NCBI GenBank assembly: GCA_004556165.1
Contig: SFIR01000001.1
Coordinates: forward strand, 62,001 to 126,000
Origin: Clostridiales bacterium
GTDB taxonomy: Bacteria; Bacillota; Clostridia; Christensenellales; CAG-138
Direction of reading: 5' to 3'
DNA length: 64,000 nt
In this document: piece after piece, positions 15,807-24,252 of the stretch
Position numbering within the stretch: position 1 is the stretch's first letter
Layout of the letters: every line of letters starts with the position of its first letter
Made by a program: the position numbers and the translations under genes
Notes under the pieces: model-generated
The model's database searches: none
Told to the model about the DNA's origin: nothing
What the model saw: the letters and a program-made list of their open reading frames with translations, nothing else

Positions 15807-18053
15807 ATGAACCAAGATAAAATTGTAATTCGTGGGCTTAGGCAAAACAATCTGAAAAATGTCTCTTTGGATATTCCAAAAGGTAAAATAGTGGTCTTTA
15901 CCGGCGTCTCCGGCTCCGGGAAGTCCAGCATCGTCTTTGATACCATCGCCGCAGAAAGCCAACGGCAGATGAACGAGACCTATACAGCGTTCATGCGTGG
16001 GCGGCTGCCCAAGTACGAAAAGCCAAAGGTGGAGCTCATTGACAACCTCTCCGCTTCGGTCATTGTTGACCAGTCACGGCTGGGCGGAAACGCTCGCTCC
16101 ACCGTGGGCACCATCAGCGATATGTACGCCGCCCTGCGGCTTCTCTATGCTCGCATCGGAACGCCCTATGTGGGGACGGCATCATATTTTTCATTCAACG
16201 ACCCCAACGGCATGTGCAAGACCTGCTCCGGTATCGGAAAAATTCTGGATTTGGATATAGAAAGGGCCATAGACCCGGATAAATCATGGAACGAAGGTAT
16301 GCTTGGTCTGCCTGCGTTCGGCGTGGGAAACTACTACTGGAAGCAGTACACAGGCTCGGGTCTGTTCGACTTGGATAAAAAGTATCGGGACTACACTCCG
16401 GAAGAGCGGAATCTTCTGCTATTCGGCAGCAGGGAACCGGGCGGACCCCGGGCGCATAAGAGGGTCGAGGGCATCAAAACACAGTTTCAGCGTCTGTGCC
16501 TCATGAAAGGTCCCGAGGAGCAGAACGATTACACGCTGCGCAAGCTCAATCAGTTTATGGAGGAGAAGACCTGTCCGGTTTGCAACGGGCGGAGGCTGAA
16601 TGATAAGAGCCTTTCCTGCAAGGTGGCAGGATACGGCATCGACGAGATGTGCGCCATGGAATTTACCGAGCTGGTTAAGGTTTTGCGCACCATTGACGAC
16701 CCCAGAGCCATAACCATAGTGGATGCCCTGACCGCTTCGCTGAACCGAATGATAGAAATCGGACTTCCGTATCTTTCCATGGATAGGGAATCAAGCACAC
16801 TCTCCGGCGGCGAAGCCCAGCGGTTAAAACTTGTGCGGTACATGGGAAGCTCCCTCACCGGCATGACATACATCTTCGATGAGCCCAGCACAGGCATGCA
16901 CCCACGGGATGTGTACCGCATGACAAGGCTTTTGCGGAGCCTGCGGGATAAGGGGAATACGGTGCTTGTGGTGGAGCACGACAAGGACGTGATTTCAATC
17001 GCCGACGAGGTCATAGACGTCGGCCCTCTGGCTGGAAAGAACGGCGGCGAGATTTTGTTTCAGGGTAGCTATGGAGACCTGCTGCGCTCCGGTACCCGTA
17101 CCGGAAATGCGCTGAAGAATAATACCCCACTGAAAGCCGCGCCCCGCACGCCGCAGGACTTTTTACCGGTGCGAAACGCCTGCGTCCACAATCTGAAAAA
17201 CGTGTCTGCGGACATACCGCTGAATGTACTGACGGTGGTCACCGGCGTGGCAGGCTCAGGAAAAAGCTCTCTCATCCGTGACGTATTCGCCAAGCAGTAT
17301 GCCGACCGTGTAGTGCTGGTCGATCAGTCCCCGGTGACAGCCACAGGCAGGTCAACTCCAGCAACCTTTTTGGGCTTCTTTGATGAGATCCGCAAGGTCA
17401 TGGCAGCGGAGAACGGTGTGGATGCCTCTTTGTTTTCCTTCAACAGCAAGGGGGCTTGTCCTGTCTGCTCGGGCAGGGGACAGATTGTAACGGAGCTGGT
17501 TTTCATGGATCCGGTTACAACCGTCTGCGAAGCCTGCGAGGGCAAGCGGTACAGCGAAGAGGCTCTGTCCTACCGTTATCACGGAAAGAATATCGTGGAG
17601 ATTCTGGATATGTCCGCCGGGGAAGCCTACGAGTTTTTCAAGGAGAACAAAAAACTTCGCAAGGCTCTGGGAGCAATGCTGGAGGTGGGCTTGCCTTATC
17701 TTTCACTGGGACAGCCCCTGTCTACCCTGTCCGGAGGCGAGCGCCAAAGGGTGAAACTGGCGAAGTATCTGGACAAGAAGGGTAATATCTATGTGCTGGA
17801 TGAGCCCACCACGGGCCTGCACGCTTCCGATGTTCAGAAGGTCATGGAGCTGCTGGACGGTCTGGTGGCTAGCTGCAACACGGTCATTGTCATCGAGCAC
17901 AATCTGGATGTGATGAAACAGGCGGACTGGCTCATTGATGTTGGCCCCGATGGCGGCACCGCCGGAGGAGAAATCGTATTTGCCGGTACCCCGAAGGAAA
18001 TGGCAGATCGCGGCAGCACAATCACATCGGAATATCTCAGAAAATCGCTGTGA
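15807..18053 (+). CDS. UvrA-like ABC ATPase (UvrA2/DrrC type)
   Basis: 748 residues with two ABC modules. The first has Walker A 'GVSGSGKSS', signature 'LSGGEAQRL' and 'IFDEPSTGMHP'. The second has 'GVAGSGKSS', 'LSGGERQRV' and 'VLDEPTTGLH'. Zinc-finger Cys pairs are CKTC, CPVC, CPVC and CEAC. Housekeeping UvrA is about 940 residues, so this is the short paralog class linked to drug or DNA-damage resistance (for example DrrC). It follows a MerR-controlled exporter, which fits self-protection against a DNA-binding drug. GTG at 15804 is an alternative start. Confidence 0.9.
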   Translation: MNQDKIVIRGLRQNNLKNVSLDIPKGKIVVFTGVSGSGKSSIVFDTIAAESQRQMNETYTAFMRGRLPKYEKPKVELIDNLSASVIVDQSRLGGNARSTVGTISDMYAALRLLYARIGTPYVGTASYFSFNDPNGMCKTCSGIGKILDLDIERAIDPDKSWNEGMLGLPAFGVGNYYWKQYTGSGLFDLDKKYRDYTPEERNLLLFGSREPGGPRAHKRVEGIKTQFQRLCLMKGPEEQNDYTLRKLNQFMEEKTCPVCNGRRLNDKSLSCKVAGYGIDEMCAMEFTELVKVLRTIDDPRAITIVDALTASLNRMIEIGLPYLSMDRESSTLSGGEAQRLKLVRYMGSSLTGMTYIFDEPSTGMHPRDVYRMTRLLRSLRDKGNTVLVVEHDKDVISIADEVIDVGPLAGKNGGEILFQGSYGDLLRSGTRTGNALKNNTPLKAAPRTPQDFLPVRNACVHNLKNVSADIPLNVLTVVTGVAGSGKSSLIRDVFAKQYADRVVLVDQSPVTATGRSTPATFLGFFDEIRKVMAAENGVDASLFSFNSKGACPVCSGRGQIVTELVFMDPVTTVCEACEGKRYSEEALSYRYHGKNIVEILDMSAGEAYEFFKENKKLRKALGAMLEVGLPYLSLGQPLSTLSGGERQRVKLAKYLDKKGNIYVLDEPTTGLHASDVQKVMELLDGLVASCNTVIVIEHNLDVMKQADWLIDVGPDGGTAGGEIVFAGTPKEMADRGSTITSEYLRKSL

Positions 18054-18085
18054 GAAATGCGATAGAAGCAAACGGAGGAAATCTA

Positions 18086-18334
18086 ATGCGTGAAATTCAA
18101 TTGAAAAGGGTTTATCGTCATTTCAAGGGCGATTATTATCTGGTTGAGGATCTTGCTCATGATTCGGAAACAGGAGAATTGTATGTTGTTTACAGAAAGC
18201 TGTATGGTGACGGCGGCCTATGGATTCGACCGCTGTCCATGTTCATGAGCAAAGTTGACAAAGAAAAATATCCGAATTCGCCGCAGGAATACCGCTTTGA
18301 ATTGCAGGAAATTTCAAGCAAGGCAGGCCATTGA
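18086..18334 (+). CDS. DUF1653 domain protein
   Basis: 82 residues, a complete DUF1653 domain ('VYRHFKGDYYLVEDLAHDSETG' start, 'YRKLYGDGGLWIRPLSMF' middle). The ATG at 18086 follows GGAGG; a start at 18050 would overlap the upstream stop but lacks a site. The function of this small family is unknown. Last gene of the MerR operon. Confidence 0.82.
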   Translation: MREIQLKRVYRHFKGDYYLVEDLAHDSETGELYVVYRKLYGDGGLWIRPLSMFMSKVDKEKYPNSPQEYRFELQEISSKAGH

Positions 18335-18395
18335 ACGGCTTCCAAGGACAGGGAAACAGCATAATAGCATTCATTGCTTTTGAAGGCAAAAACAT

Positions 18396-18427
18396 AAATC
18401 CGAGGTCTCGCATTAGACCCCGGATTT
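18396..18427 (+). terminator. Hairpin after the MerR operon
   Basis: AAATCCGAGGTC (18396-18407) pairs with GACCCCGGATTT (18416-18427) with one mismatch and an 8-nt loop. The T-tract is weak, so termination is less certain. Confidence 0.5.
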
Positions 18428-18474
18428 GCTTGTTCATAAATAAACATAACCGCATCGCTTTGTGCCGCGGATAC

Positions 18475-18507
18475 AAAAATAAGCCCCTGAAGAACAGAGG
18501 CTTTTTG
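18475..18507 (-). terminator. Terminator of rplM-rpsI
   Basis: Read on the minus strand, AAGCCTCTG and CAGGGGCTT form a stem with loop TTCTT, followed by ATTTTT. Lies 13 bp after the rpsI stop. Confidence 0.75.
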
Positions 18508-18519
18508 ATGTTCCTGAAA

Positions 18520-18915
18520 TTATCTCTTTGAGAACTGAGGGGCGCGGCGAGCTGCCTTGAGACCGTACTTTTTCCTCTCCTTCATCCTGGGGTCGCGAGT
18601 GAGGAAACCGGCCTTCTTGAGGATAGCGCGGTATTCGCCGTCAACATCAAGCAGTGCACGGGAGATTCCGTGACGAATGGCACCGGCCTGGCCGGTATAG
18701 CCGCCGCCGTAAACATTGACGAGTACGTCGAACTTGCCAATGGTATCGGTGAGCTCGAGGGGAGAACGGACGATCATCTTCAGGGTTTCATAGCCGAAGT
18801 ATTCGTCGAGATCCCTCTTGTTTACAAGGATCTTGCCTGTGCCGGGAATGAGACGTACACGGGCAACGGAGCTTTTACGCCTGCCGGTTCCAAGATACTG
18901 AATAGTTGCTGCCAT
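18520..18915 (-). CDS. rpsI: Ribosomal protein S9
   Basis: 131 residues, full length for bacterial S9. 'YLGTGRRKSSVARVRLIPG' at the N-terminus and the C-terminal 'KKYGLKAARRAPQFSKR' tail, which reaches the ribosomal P-site, are diagnostic. 20 bp downstream of rplM, the usual L13-S9 operon. GGAG ribosome binding site. Confidence 0.98.
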   Translation of the reverse strand: MAATIQYLGTGRRKSSVARVRLIPGTGKILVNKRDLDEYFGYETLKMIVRSPLELTDTIGKFDVLVNVYGGGYTGQAGAIRHGISRALLDVDGEYRAILKKAGFLTRDPRMKERKKYGLKAARRAPQFSKR

Positions 18916-18935
18916 GATAATTATCTCCTTCCCAA

Positions 18936-19367
18936 TTATTTGAGCACGAGGACTTCGGGCTTCTGGGCTTCATGCTTATGATCCGGGCCTGCGTAAACGC
19001 GAAGCTTGGTGAGCATCTGCCTGCCGAGAGGTCCCTTAGGCATCATGCGGCGGATTGCCTCATAAACGGCGAATTCGGGCTTCTTTTCGAGAAGATCGCG
19101 ATACTTCGTCATCTTGAGTCCTCCGGGATATCCGGTGTGATGGTAGTAGATCTTCTGATCCAGCTTGCGGCCGGTCATAACGACCTTGTCAGCGTTGATG
19201 ATGATAACGTGATCACCGCAGTCAACGTGGGGGGTAAAGATGGGTTTGTTCTTGCCGCGGAGTATAGCAGCAACCTGAGATGCGAGACGGCCGAGCACCA
19301 TGCCTTCTGCATCGACGATATACCACTTACGCTCCATGGTCTCTGCTTTTGCCATATAGCTTTTCAT
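18936..19367 (-). CDS. rplM: Ribosomal protein L13
   Basis: 143 residues. 'KWYIVDAEGMVLGRLASQVA' and 'HVDCGDHVIIINADKV' are hallmarks of L13. The ATG follows GGAGG. First gene of rplM-rpsI, expressed from the sigma-A promoter at 19476-19504 through a leader that may be the L13 autoregulatory RNA. Confidence 0.98.
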   Translation of the reverse strand: MKSYMAKAETMERKWYIVDAEGMVLGRLASQVAAILRGKNKPIFTPHVDCGDHVIIINADKVVMTGRKLDQKIYYHHTGYPGGLKMTKYRDLLEKKPEFAVYEAIRRMMPKGPLGRQMLTKLRVYAGPDHKHEAQKPEVLVLK

Positions 19368-19369
19368 GC

Positions 19370-19469
19370 CATGTCCTCCAAAGGTATGTTGAATTTCTTA
19401 TTTGTTCGCTAAGATTTCCGACAACGGACGGGGCTGGTGACCGCAATCCTCCACCATAAGCAAAGCACG
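19370..19469 (-). promoter_or_regulatory. Possible L13 leader (autoregulatory 5' UTR)
   Basis: About 100 nt of untranslated leader lie between the rplM promoter and its ribosome binding site. L13 leaders of Firmicutes bind L13 to repress the operon. Position fits, but I could not confirm the consensus structure by eye. Confidence 0.4.
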
Positions 19470-19475
19470 GCGATT

Positions 19476-19504
19476 ATTTTATTCCAAATAAAATCGTTTG
19501 TCAA
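19476..19504 (-). promoter_or_regulatory. Sigma-A promoter of rplM-rpsI
   Basis: On the minus strand, TTGACA (19504-19499) and TAAAAT (19481-19476) are 17 bp apart. Confidence 0.88.
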
Positions 19505-19583
19505 GCATTTATCGGAGCAATTTGAATGATATTGCGAATATATTTAACAGAAACGGCAAGGGCGGTGATATTTGTATGAATGT

Positions 19584-19612
19584 TTGACAAATTCGGACAC
19601 TTGTGTTAAAAT
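19584..19612 (+). promoter_or_regulatory. Sigma-A promoter of the E2-like/acyl-CoA ligase operon
   Basis: TTGACA (19584-19589) and TAAAAT (19607-19612) with a 17-bp spacer, 58 bp before the start of the next gene. It diverges from the rplM promoter. Confidence 0.88.
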
Positions 19613-19669
19613 GAGTAGGTACGGCGCGGAAAAAGATAAGATCCTGCCGCAACAGGGGGAAAACAGAAT

Positions 19670-20563
19670 ATGGAAAAAAAACAAAAAGGCGAGAAAAGAC
19701 GCCGCGGAGACCGCAGGGATGCGTATCTTATTCGCGAGCTTGATTCCATGCACAAATTCATGCCGTTTCTTCTGCCGAACAGATGCGATAACGAAGCGTG
19801 CATGAGCGAGCTTGTAGAGCTGTCCGCGATCAATGAGTATGTAAAAAAGCTCAATGCGGATAACCCGGAATTCAGATACACGCTATTCCATGTGATTTGC
19901 GCAGCTATCGTCAAGACCATCGCTCTCAGACCGAAGCTCAACTGGTTCATCTCCGGTTACAGATACTATGAGCGCAAAGAGATAAGCATCTCATTTGTCG
20001 TTAAGAAGACCTTTGAGGACGAAGCAAGGGAAGCCCTTGCGATCCTAAAGATCGACAGGGACGGAGAGAATCCCATCAAGCAGATCCACGATAAGACCGA
20101 AAAGTTTGTGACGGCTGTTCGAAAGCATGACGAGCAGGACAGCACGACCGATATCATGGATATCCTCGTTAAACTCCCAAGATGGCTGCTTAAGCTCGTT
20201 ACGGGCATCATCAATAAGCTCGATAACCGCGGTAAGCTCCCAAAGAGCATGACCGAAAGCGATCCATACTGTTCGAGCGTCTTTGTATCAAACCTTGGCA
20301 GCATCAAAATGCATGCGAGCTATCATCATCTGACGAATTACGGAAACAATTCTTTATTTGCCATTATTGATGAAAAACATTTACATCCGTTCTTCGATGA
20401 AAATGGTAACTGCGAAATGCGTGAAGCGCTGCGCCTCGGCTTGACTGTTGACGAGCGAATTGCGGACGGAACGTATTTTGCCAAGAGCGTAAGGCTCATG
20501 AAGAAACTGCTTGAGAATCCCGAACTTCTCGAGCAGCCTATCAACACACCCGTAGAGCTTTGA
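19670..20563 (+). CDS. E2-like acyltransferase fold protein lacking the catalytic His
   Basis: 297 residues, related to the catalytic domain of 2-oxo acid dehydrogenase E2 / chloramphenicol acetyltransferase (PF00198): 'YTLFHVICAAIVKTIALRPKLN', 'SISFVVKKTFEDEAREAL', 'VFVSNLGSI'. There is no lipoyl or subunit-binding domain. The active-site motif DHRxxDG reads D-E-R-I-A-D-G (residues 261-267), so the catalytic His is Glu at 262. The CoA-acyltransferase reaction may be lost or altered. The stop codon nearly touches an acyl-CoA ligase gene, so both probably act on the same acyl chain. A basic N-terminus (residues 2-17) is unusual. Confidence 0.78.
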   Translation: MEKKQKGEKRRRGDRRDAYLIRELDSMHKFMPFLLPNRCDNEACMSELVELSAINEYVKKLNADNPEFRYTLFHVICAAIVKTIALRPKLNWFISGYRYYERKEISISFVVKKTFEDEAREALAILKIDRDGENPIKQIHDKTEKFVTAVRKHDEQDSTTDIMDILVKLPRWLLKLVTGIINKLDNRGKLPKSMTESDPYCSSVFVSNLGSIKMHASYHHLTNYGNNSLFAIIDEKHLHPFFDENGNCEMREALRLGLTVDERIADGTYFAKSVRLMKKLLENPELLEQPINTPVEL

Positions 20564-20607
20564 TTTTTATCGAAAGGACGTCTTATCAGAAGACGAAATC
20601 ATCAATT

Positions 20608-22338
20608 ATGGAAACGAATTTTATTAACAAGCCCGAGAAGGAAGCTCCCTGGCTCGGTCATTACGGCAATGTGCCGTTCCATCTCGATTACCCTGATTGC
20701 AGCATCGCGGATATGGTATTATCTACTGCTGAACGCGAGGGGAAATTCCCTGCATTATCCTATATGGGAAAGCTTTTCAGCTATAATACCCTAAGGGAAA
20801 AGATAGATGCCGCAGCTGCGGGCTTTGTCGCCCTCGGCATCAAAAAAGGTGATGCAGTCACCATCTGCCTGCCGAATGTGCCTCAGGCGGTCTATCTTCT
20901 GTATGCGCTTGACCGCATCGGCGCGGTCGCCAGCATGATACATCCGCTTTCGGCGGTCACTGAGATCATATATTACCTCAAAGAGGTAGATAGCCATACG
21001 ATAGTTACCCTCGACCAGTTCTATGATAAAATAGCGGAGGTCGAAAAGGAATATGAGCTTACTAATGTCCTGATCACCACGGCTGCCGAGGAGCTCGGAT
21101 TTATCAAAAGCACTGCATTCAAGCTCATAAACAAAAATCATGTCGATAAGAAGGATCCTCGCCTTGTGACATGGCGTAAGTTCCTGGCAAACGGCAAAAA
21201 CGTGAATCTAAACGAGCATATCGTGCATATGTCTCCGGATGAAACCGCGGTAATTCTTTTTTCCGGCGGTACAACCGGCGTCACTAAGGCGATACAGCTC
21301 AGCAGCATGAATTTCAATGCACTCGGCTTGCAGACCGCTAATATGTGCCATGACGAGATACGTCATAAACGCATGCTTGCGGCAATGCCCGTATTCCATG
21401 GCTTCGGTCTCGGCGTCTGCATCCATACGATGCTTGAGCTCGGAGGCACGAGCATACTTGTTCCGAGGTTCAATCCGAAGTCCTATGCGGAGCTTATCAA
21501 GACCGAAAAGCCGAATTTCATCGCAGGCGTTCCGACTCTGTTCGAGGCCATTACGAGAAATCCTTATCTTGACGGCGAAAAGCTCGATTTTCTTCGCGGC
21601 GTATTCTCAGGCGGCGATTCGCTCTCAATCGAGCTCAAGAAACGCTTTGATGCTTTCCTTGAGGAACACGGGGCTCCCGTCCATGTCCGCGAGGGCTACG
21701 GCACCACCGAATGCGTTACTGCAAGCTGCCTGACCCCGTATACAACCGAGCGCGAGGGCAGCATCGGTCTTCCTTATCCGGATACCTATTATACCATTTG
21801 CGCTGTTGGGACTAATAACCCCGTTCCGTTCGGAGAACTCGGCGAGATCTGCCTGAGGGGCCCTTCCGTTATGATAGGTTACCTCAACAGACCCGAGGAG
21901 AATGCGAATACTCTCCGCGTACATGCCGACGGCTACACTTGGCTCCATACCGGAGATCTCGGCTATATGGATTCCGACGGCTTCATCTATTTCAAACAGC
22001 GCATCAAGAGGATGATCGTGACCAGCGGCTACAATGTCTATCCCTCCCAGCTTGAAAATATCATTGATGCTCATGAGGCTGTACAGATGAGCTGCGTTAT
22101 CGGCGTTAAGGATCCTTACAAGATTCAGAAGGTCAAAGCCTATGTCGTCTTGAAAAAGGGCTATACCTATTCGGATGAACTGAAAGAATCGATATTTGAG
22201 CATTGCAGGAAGAATATCGCAAAGTACGCAATGCCGTATGATATCGAATTCAGGGAGGAGCTTCCCAAGACCCTTGTCGGTAAGGTTGCATATACCGCCC
22301 TTGAAAAGGAAGCAAATTCCGAGCAGGGCGCAGCATAA
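20608..22338 (+). CDS. AMP-forming acyl-CoA synthetase / ligase
   Basis: 576 residues of the adenylate-forming superfamily. The P-loop 'FSGGTTGVTKA', 'EGYGTTECV', the hinge 'TGDLGYMDSDGFIYFKQRIKR' region and the final Lys in 'PKTLVGKVAY' are all visible, so it should activate a carboxylate with ATP and pass it to CoA or another thiol. Substrate unknown; the family suggests a medium or long acyl chain. ATG 20608 is chosen; a TTG at 20560 overlaps the upstream gene. An AAAGGA site sits 32 bp upstream with a small hairpin (CGTCTT/AAGACG) in between. Confidence 0.9.
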   Translation: METNFINKPEKEAPWLGHYGNVPFHLDYPDCSIADMVLSTAEREGKFPALSYMGKLFSYNTLREKIDAAAAGFVALGIKKGDAVTICLPNVPQAVYLLYALDRIGAVASMIHPLSAVTEIIYYLKEVDSHTIVTLDQFYDKIAEVEKEYELTNVLITTAAEELGFIKSTAFKLINKNHVDKKDPRLVTWRKFLANGKNVNLNEHIVHMSPDETAVILFSGGTTGVTKAIQLSSMNFNALGLQTANMCHDEIRHKRMLAAMPVFHGFGLGVCIHTMLELGGTSILVPRFNPKSYAELIKTEKPNFIAGVPTLFEAITRNPYLDGEKLDFLRGVFSGGDSLSIELKKRFDAFLEEHGAPVHVREGYGTTECVTASCLTPYTTEREGSIGLPYPDTYYTICAVGTNNPVPFGELGEICLRGPSVMIGYLNRPEENANTLRVHADGYTWLHTGDLGYMDSDGFIYFKQRIKRMIVTSGYNVYPSQLENIIDAHEAVQMSCVIGVKDPYKIQKVKAYVVLKKGYTYSDELKESIFEHCRKNIAKYAMPYDIEFREELPKTLVGKVAYTALEKEANSEQGAA

Positions 22339-22357
22339 AAGAAATATCTTCAAACTG

Positions 22358-22381
22358 GCTGTCGTTTTCGGCAGCTTTTTT
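22358..22381 (+). terminator. Terminator of the acyl-CoA ligase operon
   Basis: GCTGTCG (22358-22364), loop TTTT, CGGCAGC (22369-22375), then six T. Confidence 0.85.
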
Positions 22382-22470
22382 GCATATCGGGATAATAATT
22401 TCCGCCAAAAGCAGCCTTTTTTTGCAGGTATGAGCATATATTTCATTATAGAAAGCTTTTTGGAGGGAAT

Positions 22471-22725
22471 ATGGCAGGTACAACATTCAATGAACTTCGC
22501 GAAAAGGAGATAATAAATATCTGCGACGGCGCAAGGCTCGGAAGGATATGCGATCTTGAGCTCGATGACTGTACGGGGCTCATATGCTCCATCGTCGTCC
22601 CCGGGCCGACGCGCCTTTTAGGGCTGATCAAGAATTCCGAAGAACTGGTGATACCGTTCTGCAAGATACAGAAGATAGGCGATGATGTTATCCTCGTAAA
22701 TATCGAAGGACTTGCTGCGAAATAG
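22471..22725 (+). CDS. YlmC/YmxH family sporulation protein (PRC-barrel)
   Basis: 84 residues. 'FNELREKEIINICDGARLGRICDLELD' and 'LGLIKNSEELVIPFCKIQKIGDDVILV' match the YmxH/YlmC family, a PRC-barrel fold conserved in spore formers. The exact role is unknown. GGAGGG ribosome binding site. Confidence 0.9.
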   Translation: MAGTTFNELREKEIINICDGARLGRICDLELDDCTGLICSIVVPGPTRLLGLIKNSEELVIPFCKIQKIGDDVILVNIEGLAAK

Positions 22726-22735
22726 ATTTTTACGG

Positions 22736-22764
22736 TTGAAAAAACGAAAGAAGTTGTGTATACT
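22736..22764 (+). promoter_or_regulatory. Sigma-A promoter of nrdR-pgeF
   Basis: TTGAAA (22736-22741) and TATACT (22759-22764) with a 17-bp spacer, 66 bp before nrdR. Confidence 0.75.
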
Positions 22765-22830
22765 AAGGATAATATGACGCATAGGCGTTCAGGAAAGGAA
22801 GCTCCGAAAGCATGGGGCGGCTAACAGAAA

Positions 22831-23298
22831 ATGAAATGTAGGTATTGCCTTTCAACCGAGAGCAAGGTGATCGACTCACGTCCAACGGAGGACGGAACTG
22901 CAATCCGCCGCAGAAGGGAATGCATAAGCTGCGGAAAGCGGTTTACGACCTATGAGAAAATAGAGGAGATTCCGATAACAGTAGTAAAGCGTGACGGCAC
23001 CCGGCAGGCGTTTGACAGCACCAAGATTCTTGCGGGCGTTAAGAAGGCATGCGAAAAGCGTCCCGTTTCGGTTGCTGCACAGAATGAGCTTGTTGACGAT
23101 GTGACGAGGGAGATATTTAATTCCTTCGAGGAGGAAATCACCACCATCCGCATCGGTGAACTCGTTATGAAGCATCTCAAAGCGCTCGATGAGGTCGCCT
23201 ACGTTCGCTTCGCATCGGTCTATCGTTCGTTTAAGGACATCAATACCTTTATGGAGGAGCTCAAAACCCTTCTCGGTGAAGCGGAATCAGGCAAATGA
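22831..23298 (+). CDS. nrdR: Transcriptional repressor NrdR
   Basis: 155 residues, the family length. N-terminal zinc ribbon C3-x2-C6 and C31-x2-C34, then an ATP-cone domain ('VVKRDGTRQAFDSTKILAGV', 'VAYVRFASVYRSFKDINTF'). It senses ATP/dATP and represses ribonucleotide reductase genes, none of which are in this window. The stop overlaps the pgeF start (ATGA). Confidence 0.98.
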   Translation: MKCRYCLSTESKVIDSRPTEDGTAIRRRRECISCGKRFTTYEKIEEIPITVVKRDGTRQAFDSTKILAGVKKACEKRPVSVAAQNELVDDVTREIFNSFEEEITTIRIGELVMKHLKALDEVAYVRFASVYRSFKDINTFMEELKTLLGEAESGK

Positions 23299-24140
23299 TT
23301 AAGGAATTTGAAAAAATTTGTTCCAAGGCGGAATGCGGTGCGGTCGAGGATAATAGCGGCGGCATAATTACACTGAATGCCCCCGGTCTTTTGCGTACCG
23401 GCGGAATAAAGCATGGTTTCACCTCACGCATCGGAGGCATCAGCCCCAAACCCTTTGACTCGCTCAATTTCAGCTTCAACCGTGCCGATGATCCGGTAAA
23501 TGTCAGAAAAAACTATCGTATCCTTGCCGAAAAACGCGGTCTTGATTATGATAAATTGGTGCTTGTGAATCACGAACACGGCTGCAAGGTGCTCAGGGTG
23601 AGTAAAAAGGAAGCAGGCAGAGGACTTACCCGTGAAAAGCTCCCGTTCAGCGACGGACTTATCACCGATGATCCCGAGATTACGCTCGTGACCGGGCATG
23701 CCGATTGCGGCAGTATCTACCTTTACGACCCCAAAAAGCATGCGATAGGCCTTGCTCACGCAGGCTGGAAGGGGGCTCTCCTGCGCATGGCGCAGAGACT
23801 TGCAGAAAGCATGATGAAGGAATTTTCATCAGATCCTTCAGATATGGTTGCCGCACTCGGTCCATGTATTTGCTTTGACTGCTTCGAGGTGGACAGCAGT
23901 CTCGGCGAGAAATTCAAAGCCGAGTTTGGGCAAAGCAGTATCGTTAAGGAAGGAAGACCGGGCAAAGCCTATGTCGATATCGAAAGCGTACTTCTTTTGC
24001 AGCTTTTGGAAGCAGGCATCAGGCCGGAAAACATCTCGCTGATGCACCGCTGCACCTATGAGGAAAAGGAGCTTTTCTATTCATACCGCCGCGACGGCGC
24101 AGGCACGGGCGCAATGAGTGCGTATATGAAGCTAATATAG
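23295..24140 (+). CDS. pgeF: Multicopper-oxidase-fold purine nucleoside phosphorylase (PgeF/YlmD/YfiH)
   Basis: 281 residues. 'KHGFTSRIGGIS', 'VTGHADCGSIYLYDP', 'GLAHAGWKG' and 'GPCICFDCFEV' carry the Cys/His ligands of the YfiH family. Members bind zinc and phosphorolyse purine nucleosides and methylthioadenosine. In E. coli the homolog also checks peptidoglycan precursors. Translationally coupled to nrdR. Confidence 0.92.
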   Translation: MIKEFEKICSKAECGAVEDNSGGIITLNAPGLLRTGGIKHGFTSRIGGISPKPFDSLNFSFNRADDPVNVRKNYRILAEKRGLDYDKLVLVNHEHGCKVLRVSKKEAGRGLTREKLPFSDGLITDDPEITLVTGHADCGSIYLYDPKKHAIGLAHAGWKGALLRMAQRLAESMMKEFSSDPSDMVAALGPCICFDCFEVDSSLGEKFKAEFGQSSIVKEGRPGKAYVDIESVLLLQLLEAGIRPENISLMHRCTYEEKELFYSYRRDGAGTGAMSAYMKLI

Positions 24141-24168
24141 GATTGTTTATTTTAAATAAATCAAAATA

Positions 24169-24200
24169 CAAAATAGCCCGAAAAGAATCGGGTTATTTTG
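24169..24200. terminator. Bidirectional terminator between pgeF and the NERD gene
   Basis: CAAAATAGCCCGA (24169-24181) pairs with TCGGGTTATTTTG (24188-24200), one G-U pair, flanked by A and T runs. Confidence 0.82.
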
Positions 24201-24252
24201 TTTCAATGCAGATGAGATATACTCAGCACATCAAATCTTTATATTGACTGAC

